The notes under the pieces were generated by a model. The model was given only the letters and a program-made list of their open reading frames with translations, did not search any database and was not told the origin of the DNA. Below, in pieces: positions 1 through 5,143 of a DNA stretch of 5,143 nt (position 1 is the first letter of the stretch; each line of letters opens with the position of its first letter). The stretch is from Candidatus Hydrogenedentes bacterium CG07_land_8_20_14_0_80_42_17 (lineage in GTDB: Bacteria > UBA8481), in NCBI GenBank assembly GCA_002780065.1, contig PEWQ01000173.1:1-5143 (forward strand). Direction: 5' to 3'. Made by a program: the position numbers and the translations under genes.

Positions 1-92
1 AACTCAGTGTCTTGGTATCTTCGTCGCGATGACACATGAAATCACTTTTTGGTCAGCCCCGTAGCAAAAATTTAATAAAGCTCCAGTATCAA

Positions 93-1772
93 TTACCTCA
101 ACACCGCACCCTTCGAGGCTGATGTCGCCATTCGAACATAGCGTCCGAGATAACCGTAGGTTATCTTCGGAGACGGTGGCGTCCACAAGGCTTTTCTTCT
201 CTTCAGTTCCGATTCGTCAACAAGCAGATCGAGTCTTCGATTCGGTATGTCGACTCGAATAATGTCGCCCTCCTTCACTAAAGCTATCGGTCCGCCTTCC
301 TGCGCTTCAGGCGAAATGTGACCAACACACGCGCCTCTTGTTCCTCCGGAAAACCTGCCGTCCGTCACAAGCGCAACAGATGAGCCTAGACCTTGTCCCA
401 TAATGTATGAAGTCGGAGCCAACATTTCCTGCATGCCCGGCCCGCCTTTTGGCCCTTCGTAACGAATCACAACAACGTCACCGGCTTTAACTTTTCCTGC
501 AAGTATTCCTTCGCAAGCATCTTCCTGCGACTCGAAAATAACTGCAGGTCCTTCATGCGTCATAATCTTTTCGCTGACGCCTGCTTTCTTTACTACCGCA
601 CCTTCCGGAGCTAGCGAGCCAAAAAGAACTGCAAGCCCGCCGCTCTTTGAATACGGGTTTTCTATTGTTCTAATGCACTCTTTGTCTTTCGATGCGCAGC
701 CTGAAATAACCTCGCCAAGAGTCTTACCTGAAACTGTAGGCCTGGACAGATCGAGTGCGCCTTTTATCTTCGATAGCTCATACAATATCGCAGATATGCC
801 TCCGGCATTGTCAACATCCTCAACATGATAATTTGAAGACGGAGAAACCTTGCAGAGGTTCGGAATATTTCTGGACAGCTCATCTAATTTCGAAAGCGAG
901 TAATCTACTCCCGCTTCGATTGCTATTGCAATCCCATGGAGAACTGTATTCGTCGAGCCGCCCATCGCAATATCCAGAGCGAATGCATTATTCATCGTCG
1001 CCTCATTTATTATGTCGCGCGGCTTTAAATCTTCTTTAACTAATTCGACAATTCGTTTTCCGGCTGACTTCCATAATTCAACTCGAACCGGATTCAGAGC
1101 ATTTATCCTCCCAGCTAAAATTGTTCCGTTTCCGGGTAGAGCAATACCCATCGCCTCACATAGGCAATTCATTGAATTCGCAGTGAACAATCCTGAGCAA
1201 GAACCGCATGTCGGGCAACCTGCGTCTTCAATATCTTTTAGCTCTTCTTCGCCAATCTCTCCAATCTTATACTTCGCAACGCCCTCAAATACCGAGATCA
1301 AATCCACAACGCGGCCGTCTTTTGTGCGGCCTGCCGACATTGGTCCTCCTGAAACAAATATCGTAGGCAAATTCACGCGCAGAGCCGCCATCAGCATTCC
1401 CGGCACAATCTTGTCGCAATTAGGAATGCATATCATTCCATCGAACGCGTGCGCTCTAAGCATAGTCTCGACCGAATCCGCGATAAGTTCACGCGAAGGC
1501 AATGAATACTTCATTCCCGTGTGTCCCATTGCAATTCCATCATCTACTCCGATTGTATTGAACTCGAACGGCACTCCTCCTGCTTCTCTGACCGCTTGTT
1601 TGACAATCTCACTAACTTTATTCAAATGCACATGTCCGGGAATTATTTCTGTAAACGAGTTACAAACCGCAATAAACGGTTTATTCATATCAGCGTCAGT
1701 CACGCCGGTTGCCTTCAAAAGCGACCTGTGCGGCGCACGTTCAAAACCTTTTTTAATTATGTCCGATCTCAT
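93..1772 (-). CDS. ilvD: Dihydroxy-acid dehydratase (IlvD)
   Basis: This cytoplasmic Fe-S enzyme (EC 4.2.1.9) dehydrates 2,3-dihydroxy-isovalerate and 2,3-dihydroxy-3-methylvalerate to the 2-keto acids that lead to valine, leucine and isoleucine. The 559-residue protein is full length for the shorter IlvD group (about 550-560; E. coli is 616). Visible family motifs are [13 protein letters not shown] (38-50), [14 protein letters not shown] (71-84), [11 protein letters not shown] (90-100), CDKIVPGM (119-126, with cluster Cys119 and Mg-site Lys121), CPTCGSCSG (186-194), IAMGGSTNT near the middle, [14 protein letters not shown], and DGRFSGGT with the presumed catalytic Ser475. The end, SASKGAVLR, is the normal family terminus. 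The ATG is fixed by a strong Shine-Dalgarno and by the usual N-terminal start. PGH stands where plant and mycobacterial [2Fe-2S] enzymes carry a third cluster Cys, so a [4Fe-4S], oxygen-sensitive enzyme is likelier (inference). A tRNA-Arg gene lies 38 bp upstream on the same strand. No attenuator is visible. Confidence 0.97.
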   Translation of the reverse strand: MRSDIIKKGFERAPHRSLLKATGVTDADMNKPFIAVCNSFTEIIPGHVHLNKVSEIVKQAVREAGGVPFEFNTIGVDDGIAMGHTGMKYSLPSRELIADSVETMLRAHAFDGMICIPNCDKIVPGMLMAALRVNLPTIFVSGGPMSAGRTKDGRVVDLISVFEGVAKYKIGEIGEEELKDIEDAGCPTCGSCSGLFTANSMNCLCEAMGIALPGNGTILAGRINALNPVRVELWKSAGKRIVELVKEDLKPRDIINEATMNNAFALDIAMGGSTNTVLHGIAIAIEAGVDYSLSKLDELSRNIPNLCKVSPSSNYHVEDVDNAGGISAILYELSKIKGALDLSRPTVSGKTLGEVISGCASKDKECIRTIENPYSKSGGLAVLFGSLAPEGAVVKKAGVSEKIMTHEGPAVIFESQEDACEGILAGKVKAGDVVVIRYEGPKGGPGMQEMLAPTSYIMGQGLGSSVALVTDGRFSGGTRGACVGHISPEAQEGGPIALVKEGDIIRVDIPNRRLDLLVDESELKRRKALWTPPSPKITYGYLGRYVRMATSASKGAVLR

Positions 1773-1778
1773 GTAAAA

Positions 1779-1785
1779 CTCCTTT
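1779..1785 (-). promoter_or_regulatory. Shine-Dalgarno sequence of ilvD
   Basis: On the minus strand the sequence reads AAAGGAG, then six bases, then the ATG of ilvD. This strong match to the anti-Shine-Dalgarno sequence at normal spacing decides the start. It contrasts with the two upstream protein genes, which have no recognisable Shine-Dalgarno. Confidence 0.85.
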
Positions 1786-1810
1786 CGTTTAAAAAACGCT
1801 AATTAAAAAC

Positions 1811-1884
1811 TGCGCCCGGCAAGACTTGAACTTGCGGCCCCAGGTTTAGGAAACCTGTGCTCTATCCAGCTGAGCTACGGGCGC
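1811..1884 (-). tRNA. tRNA-Arg (anticodon CCU)
   Basis: A complete 74-nt cloverleaf reads on the minus strand. The acceptor arm GCGCCCG pairs with CGGGCGC, with discriminator A at 1811. The D stem is GCTC/GAGC around AGCTGGATA. The anticodon stem is CAGGT/ACCTG and its loop TTCCTAA gives anticodon CCT at 1848-1850, reading AGG (Arg). The T arm is GCAAG-TTCAAGT-CTTGC. All stems pair without mismatch. CCA is not encoded; the 3' flank is GTTTTTAATT, so a short U-run directly follows the acceptor stem. The gene sits between the methyltransferase (63 bp upstream) and ilvD (38 bp downstream), all on the same strand. Its first 27 nt nearly match those of the tRNA-Arg at 5090. Confidence 0.97.
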
Positions 1885-1893
1885 AATAAAATA

Positions 1894-1922
1894 ATAATAA
1901 CAAAATGCCGAACAAAATCCAA
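1894..1922 (-). promoter_or_regulatory. Possible promoter of tRNA-Arg(CCU)
   Basis: On the minus strand a TTGGAT (-35, 3 of 6 matches to consensus) is followed after 17 bp by TATTAT (-10, 5 of 6). Transcription would start near 1887, giving a leader of only about 3 nt before the mature tRNA. The region is very AT-rich with a TAA/TTA run, so chance matches are easy. It is the only candidate I see that could drive the tRNA and, by read-through, ilvD. Confidence 0.35.
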
Positions 1923-1947
1923 AATGTTGTTTTCAGTAATGCTTAAA

Positions 1948-2931
1948 TTATTTTTTTCCGAGCAAAAGCGGAGCTTCGAAAGTTGTGTCGATTCGATAAA
2001 TATTACCGAATCCAGCCTCAATAAGCCATTCCCTAACCTCAGTCTCAGTATACGTATCGCCGTGCGCGGTTCCGACAAGCATATTCAAAGCAAACAAAGC
2101 TCCACGCAGAGGGTCAGTTCTGTCGTCGCTCATGAAAAAATCCTGAACCACAATTTTTCCGTCGTCAGCAAGCGCAGAGGCTGATTTAACAAATAATTTT
2201 CTAATCTCTTTCGGATTCAGCATATGAATTATCGCCGAGATAAAAACAATGTCGAATCCAGAGCCAAATTCATCTTTTAGAAAATCGCCCTTCCTAAAAA
2301 TAATTTTTCTCTCCATATTTTCTTTTCGAACATACCTACGAGTCAAAGGTATTACTTTCGGAAGGTCGAATACGCATACCGATTTAGCATTGTGTCTAAT
2401 AAATTCCATTGCATGCGCTCCCGATCCGCCTCCTATATCAAGCACTTTCATTCCGCTTGGCTTCAGAAGCGGAATTATCTCCTTCGCCTGCCAAACAGCT
2501 CTAGAGTGCATTGCAGAAATAAATGATTCAAACCATTTCTGTTCTCGGTTGCTGAATCTTTTGACACCAACAGATTTTCCTCTTCGCACCGCGTCGGTAA
2601 GCCTTGACCAGTTACGGTTCATGTTCACAATATGTCCGAGCTGCAGCATGTATTCCTTACTATTCTCGCAGAGATATTTTTTAGAAAAGTCTGTATTCGA
2701 AAAAAGGCATTTAACTTTGTTTAAAAAACCAAGTCCTGAGAGAGCGTTCATCAGCCTGTCGAGAGCACGAGTATCTGCTCCAACTTTTTTTGCAATTGCA
2801 TTCGAACTCGATTTTTGATTTCCAATCGCCGAAAAGACATTTAGTTCAATCCCGGTAAGCAGAACTCTGCTCTTTTGATAATTTGAAAGGAGTTCAATTA
2901 CCGATTCAGGTGAAATTTGCATTTTATTCAT
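1948..2931 (-). CDS. SAM-dependent O-methyltransferase, two-domain type
   Basis: A 327-residue class I methyltransferase that should transfer a methyl group from S-adenosylmethionine to a hydroxyl of an unknown small molecule in the cytoplasm. Numbered from this ATG, residues about 8-90 form the winged-helix dimerisation domain (LLTGIELNVFSAI, then ALDRLMNALSGLGFL). The Rossmann domain follows: motif I VLDIGGGSG (163-171), the acidic residue of VFDLP (Asp189), KGDF (214-217), and SAIIHMLNPKE, whose His236 lines up with the catalytic His of plant COMT-type enzymes. The end is the usual EVREWLIEAGF...APLLLGKK. The layout matches hydroxyindole/caffeate-type, CrtF/BchU-like and antibiotic O-methyltransferases; the substrate cannot be read from sequence. 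The start could be the GTG one codon upstream (2934). I prefer this ATG because a promoter is placed to begin transcription exactly here and no Shine-Dalgarno exists. The gene after it is a tRNA, which gives no hint of pathway. Confidence 0.9.
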   Translation of the reverse strand: MNKMQISPESVIELLSNYQKSRVLLTGIELNVFSAIGNQKSSSNAIAKKVGADTRALDRLMNALSGLGFLNKVKCLFSNTDFSKKYLCENSKEYMLQLGHIVNMNRNWSRLTDAVRRGKSVGVKRFSNREQKWFESFISAMHSRAVWQAKEIIPLLKPSGMKVLDIGGGSGAHAMEFIRHNAKSVCVFDLPKVIPLTRRYVRKENMERKIIFRKGDFLKDEFGSGFDIVFISAIIHMLNPKEIRKLFVKSASALADDGKIVVQDFFMSDDRTDPLRGALFALNMLVGTAHGDTYTETEVREWLIEAGFGNIYRIDTTFEAPLLLGKK

Positions 2932-2937
2932 CACACT

Positions 2938-2965
2938 GTTATAGCTCGATGAAAATAATAATCAA
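2938..2965 (-). promoter_or_regulatory. Promoter of the methyltransferase gene (leaderless)
   Basis: On the minus strand TTGATT (-35, 2960-2965, 4 of 6 matches) is separated by 16 bp from TATAAC (-10, 2938-2943, 5 of 6 matches). Six bases after the -10 comes position 2931, the A of the ATG. Transcription would therefore begin at or next to the start codon, which explains the missing ribosome binding site. The promoter lies within the 62-bp gap after the VWA gene, so the methyltransferase need not depend on that gene's transcript. Confidence 0.6.
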
Positions 2966-2996
2966 TCGTAATTGTTTTTGAATTGACTACTTCAAA

Positions 2997-4985
2997 TCAG
3001 AACGCAAAGTATCCTAATTTATCGAATGCGGTCTCAGTGTAATATCTGACCTCGCAAGTGACATCAAACCATTTTCCGCGGTCACTAGGTTCAGGCAGAG
3101 TCAAAGGCGCTGTGATTCTATAACGACCGGATTTTATTTCGGAAAGCAATTTCGAAATTTCTCTGTAATTTGAATCAAAGAGTCTGAAATATCCTCCGTT
3201 GGATTTTTTTGCAAGTATTTCAAGCAACATCCGATTTTCATCTCCGATATGCAAAATAATTATCGGCGTCTGATTTACAATGGACATTCTTCCCAGCTTC
3301 AATACTGCCGAGTCGTCGATTCCGGCTCCGCTCGTAAGCCAAACTATCGCTCTGCCGTAATCTGTCGGAGCAAGGGTTTCTATTGCAAAAGCAAGCGCCT
3401 CTGCCGGTTTTACATCTATCGCCGAAACCCGATTAAAATCCCGAGAGACAGCTTCCTCTATAAGTTGAGACGAATACGTAAAATCCCTTGCAATGCTGAA
3501 AGTATCTCTGATCTCGATAACCATAGTTTTGTCTTCAGCTCTTAGATTTGAAATAAATGGCTCTACAAATTTTTTTATCGAATCATAGAGTGGAAGCATT
3601 GCATCACTTGCCTCAATAAGAAGTGCATACCTTCTTCCTGAAAGAGTCTGAGACAAATTTTCTATCCTGATCGGAAATATCTGTTCCTTCTTGTAAATAA
3701 CTCTAAACGCTTCGTCGTCAAGTTTGTCCAGCGCTCTCCCATTTTCATCAAGTATTGAAACTAATAAATTAATTCTTCCCTCCTCCACCAATCCTCTTTT
3801 GGCTTCTGTCCGCAAAATATTTACAATATGCATCGGTTTATCTGCTGGAACTCTTCGTGACGTATTCAAATTAATTCCATCGCCCCACCATAAATTTTCG
3901 TGTTCATCAATTGCAATGCCGAATTTCGAAGTTATTAGAGGCGCATCTTTTGTCCGAATCTGCGTTAGAAAACCATTTTCTTCATTGTAGAGAATATAAA
4001 CTCTGCCGTTTTTATCTTGAACAAGAAAGCCATCCGAAATCTTTTCCAATCCAACCGGAGCCTGAAGTTTAGGATTTGTGTATTCGCGCAGGAGACGGCC
4101 GTTACGATCAAATCTTAAAACTTTTCCTAATTCTGTCTCGGCAATTAAAATTTCTTTTCCAATGCAAAGCACTGCCGAAGGAGCACGAAGCACATCTCTT
4201 CCAATCTCTGATACTAATGTTCCATCCTGCTTTATTCTAATAACTCTTCTTCCGCCAAAATCTATAACCCAGAGAAATCCATCATCATCGATATCAAGAC
4301 CGCGCGCGCCATGAACATTGAGTTTCGAAAGTTCTAATGAAATTTCAATGCCGCGGTCAGGTGAAAGACGTATGACTCGTTCTCCCGCCATGTCTGCCGC
4401 CCAAACCTTGCCTTCATGCGCCGCTAGAGCTGAAGGTCTGCCCATACCGAAAAACTCCGAAATCTTTTTCCCCGATGGAGACCAGAAAGCAACCGAACCG
4501 CGCGAAGGAATCGCGGTTGCTATGGCTCCGGCGCCAATTGATTCCACCGACTCTACGCCTATTCCTCCGGCATAATTAACCTTCAGTCGTTCCCACAGTC
4601 CGAGATTTGAAGCAAGATGCGAACCGTCTTTATCGAGAAATCGAAGCCGCTCCATGTCCGCATCGACAGCGCCACGTATCGTTGAGTCGTAAGAAGCTAT
4701 CGCAAAAAAACGCGCCGCCTCTTCCCACTCGCCGAGATGCATAAGAGCTCTTCCGTACCATCTTCGCAATGTAAAATCACCAGAAAGTTTATCATGATTT
4801 TTTTGTAATATTGCCGCCGCTAAGCTGTACTTCATATCAATGATATTTTGAATTGCAATCTTCGATTCATCCTGAGCTACCACTATTGAAGGGTCGGGAG
4901 GAAATATCATCGGAATCTTTTTCCCTGAGAGAATAAGAGCCGTTATTGCGATCACGACAGCTGATGTAAGAATATACTTTTTCAC
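2997..4985 (-). CDS. Membrane-anchored TPR/beta-propeller/VWA-like protein
   Basis: A 662-residue exported protein of unknown function. Residues 1-20 are a positive start plus hydrophobic stretch (YILTSAVVIAITALILS) with no lipobox Cys, so an uncleaved anchor or signal peptide is likely, placing the rest in the periplasm or outside. Residues about 40-100 are helical with a TPR-like signature (GRALMHLGEWEEAARFFAIA, 78-97). Residues about 150-390 hold about six NHL-like blades, e.g. GLDIDDDGFLWVID (229-242) and FGIAIDEHENLWWGDG (355-370), pointing to a propeller. Residues about 404-625 resemble the VWFA-related domain common in Acidobacteria: LVSILDENGRALDKLDDEAF, then YALLIEASDAM (453-463) and IVWLTSGAGID (547-557). 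The metal-site motif DxSxS is ExSxA here, so metal binding is doubtful. The start is GTG with no Shine-Dalgarno; a weak -10 (GATTAT, 4992-4997) would again put the transcript start on the start codon. A binding or scaffold role is inference. Confidence 0.85.
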   Translation of the reverse strand: MKKYILTSAVVIAITALILSGKKIPMIFPPDPSIVVAQDESKIAIQNIIDMKYSLAAAILQKNHDKLSGDFTLRRWYGRALMHLGEWEEAARFFAIASYDSTIRGAVDADMERLRFLDKDGSHLASNLGLWERLKVNYAGGIGVESVESIGAGAIATAIPSRGSVAFWSPSGKKISEFFGMGRPSALAAHEGKVWAADMAGERVIRLSPDRGIEISLELSKLNVHGARGLDIDDDGFLWVIDFGGRRVIRIKQDGTLVSEIGRDVLRAPSAVLCIGKEILIAETELGKVLRFDRNGRLLREYTNPKLQAPVGLEKISDGFLVQDKNGRVYILYNEENGFLTQIRTKDAPLITSKFGIAIDEHENLWWGDGINLNTSRRVPADKPMHIVNILRTEAKRGLVEEGRINLLVSILDENGRALDKLDDEAFRVIYKKEQIFPIRIENLSQTLSGRRYALLIEASDAMLPLYDSIKKFVEPFISNLRAEDKTMVIEIRDTFSIARDFTYSSQLIEEAVSRDFNRVSAIDVKPAEALAFAIETLAPTDYGRAIVWLTSGAGIDDSAVLKLGRMSIVNQTPIIILHIGDENRMLLEILAKKSNGGYFRLFDSNYREISKLLSEIKSGRYRITAPLTLPEPSDRGKWFDVTCEVRYYTETAFDKLGYFAF

Positions 4986-5023
4986 AATATCATAATCGGT
5001 AAAAATCTTGCATTTCTTGATTG

Positions 5024-5051
5024 TTGCAGAGAGAATCTAAATCTGTATGAT
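5024..5051 (+). promoter_or_regulatory. Possible promoter of tRNA-Arg(UCG)
   Basis: TTGCAG (5024-5029, 3 of 6 matches to -35) and TATGAT (5046-5051, 5 of 6 matches to -10) are 16 bp apart. The predicted start near 5058 gives a leader of about 32 nt before the tRNA, to be removed by RNase P. The -35 match is poor, so this is tentative. The same 104-bp intergenic stretch must also carry the promoter of the VWA gene on the other strand. Confidence 0.35.
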
Positions 5052-5089
5052 TAACTTTGTTCAGGTTTGAATAAGTTCCGCCTTTTTCC

Positions 5090-5143
5090 GCGCCCGTAGC
5101 TCAATTGGATAGAGCATCAGGCTTCGAACCTGAGGGCTGGGAG
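5090..5143 (+). tRNA. tRNA-Arg (anticodon UCG), cut by window end
   Basis: The first 54 nt of a tRNA are present. The acceptor 5' strand is GCGCCCG, followed by TA. The D stem is GCTC/GAGC around AATTGGATA. The anticodon stem is TCAGG/CCTGA with loop CTTCGAA, giving anticodon TCG, which reads CGA and probably other CGN codons (Arg). The variable loop (GGGCT) and the start of the T stem (GGGAG) follow; the T loop and acceptor 3' strand are outside the window. The identical acceptor strand and near-identical D arm show that it is a close relative of the tRNA-Arg at 1811-1884, on the opposite strand. Confidence 0.93.

Noticed and set aside
7-35. Inverted repeat GTGTC...GACAC with an inner ATC/GAT pair, possible terminator
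   Set aside because: The 5-bp outer stem has a 19-nt interior with a bulge and no adjacent T-run, so it is too weak to call.
3-37. Minus-strand ATG at 35-37 open to the window edge, possible start of a gene after ilvD
   Set aside because: It has no Shine-Dalgarno and only 11 codons, while another minus-strand frame in the same stretch is closed.
1-63. GGGGCTGA on the minus strand followed by a T-rich stretch, resembling the 5' end of tmRNA
   Set aside because: The conserved TTCGAC of the tmRNA D-arm region is not present (ATTTCATGTG instead), and the 3' half lies outside the window.
1-64. Plus-strand open frames entering from the left edge and ending at TGA (37-39) or TAG (62-64), possible 3' end of a convergent gene
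   Set aside because: Only 12 and 20 codons are visible, both frames are open, and nothing recognisable is encoded, so no frame can be chosen.
36-122. Plus-strand 28-codon frame starting in an ATGA overlap and running into the ilvD 3' end
   Set aside because: It is too short, has no ribosome binding site or homology, and is antisense to conserved ilvD codons.
1012-1776. 254-residue open frame on the plus strand opposite ilvD
   Set aside because: It is an antisense shadow of a strongly conserved gene, with composition explained by the ilvD codons and no family motifs.
1786-1798. Short palindrome CGTTT-AAA-AAACG between tRNA-Arg and ilvD
   Set aside because: A 5-bp, mostly A-T stem overlapping the Shine-Dalgarno flank is unlikely to be a stable terminator or operator.
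1899-1926. Imperfect tandem repeat AACAAAATGCCG / AACAAAATCC / AAAATG before the tRNA
   Set aside because: It is short, AT-rich and unmatched elsewhere in the window, and probably reflects low complexity.
2249-2818. 189-residue open frame on the plus strand opposite the methyltransferase
   Set aside because: It is an antisense shadow of a well-supported gene, with no start signal or recognisable domain.

Overview
The window looks like ordinary chromosomal sequence from a bacterium of moderate, slightly AT-leaning base composition. It holds three complete protein genes, all on the minus strand, one complete tRNA gene on the minus strand, and a second tRNA gene on the plus strand that is cut by the right edge. 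The 3' end of the complete tRNA gene is not followed by an encoded CCA, so CCA must be added enzymatically. Promoter-like hexamers of the bacterial TTGACA/TATAAT type lie before several genes. I cannot name the phylum. A TPR/propeller/VWA-like protein and a tRNA-Arg with anticodon UCG fit a poorly studied environmental lineage better than a model proteobacterium or firmicute, but that is inference.

Layout from left to right. Positions 1-92 lie beyond the 3' end of ilvD and hold nothing I can call with confidence. Positions 93-1772 (minus) are ilvD, dihydroxy-acid dehydratase of valine/isoleucine synthesis. Positions 1811-1884 (minus) are tRNA-Arg(CCU), only 38 bp upstream of the ilvD start. 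Positions 1948-2931 (minus) are a SAM-dependent O-methyltransferase of the two-domain plant/bacterial type. Positions 2997-4985 (minus) are a large membrane-anchored, probably periplasmic protein with a short TPR-like helical part, an NHL-like beta-propeller and a degenerate von Willebrand factor A domain. Positions 4986-5089 are a 104-bp divergent intergenic region, and tRNA-Arg(UCG) (plus) runs from 5090 off the window. No CRISPR array, insertion sequence, transposase, integrase or phage gene is visible.

The genes do not form an obvious pathway. The methyltransferase appears to have its own promoter, placed so that the transcript would begin on the A of its ATG (a leaderless mRNA). ilvD has a strong Shine-Dalgarno sequence but no visible room for a promoter of its own, so it is probably transcribed together with the tRNA-Arg(CCU) just upstream and released by tRNA 3' processing. 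The two tRNA-Arg genes face away from each other around the methyltransferase and VWA genes and share almost identical 5' halves, giving an imperfect 27-bp inverted repeat. I found no convincing new defence or mobile system. The most unusual items are the three-part VWA protein, the leaderless promoter geometry and the tRNA-ilvD arrangement.
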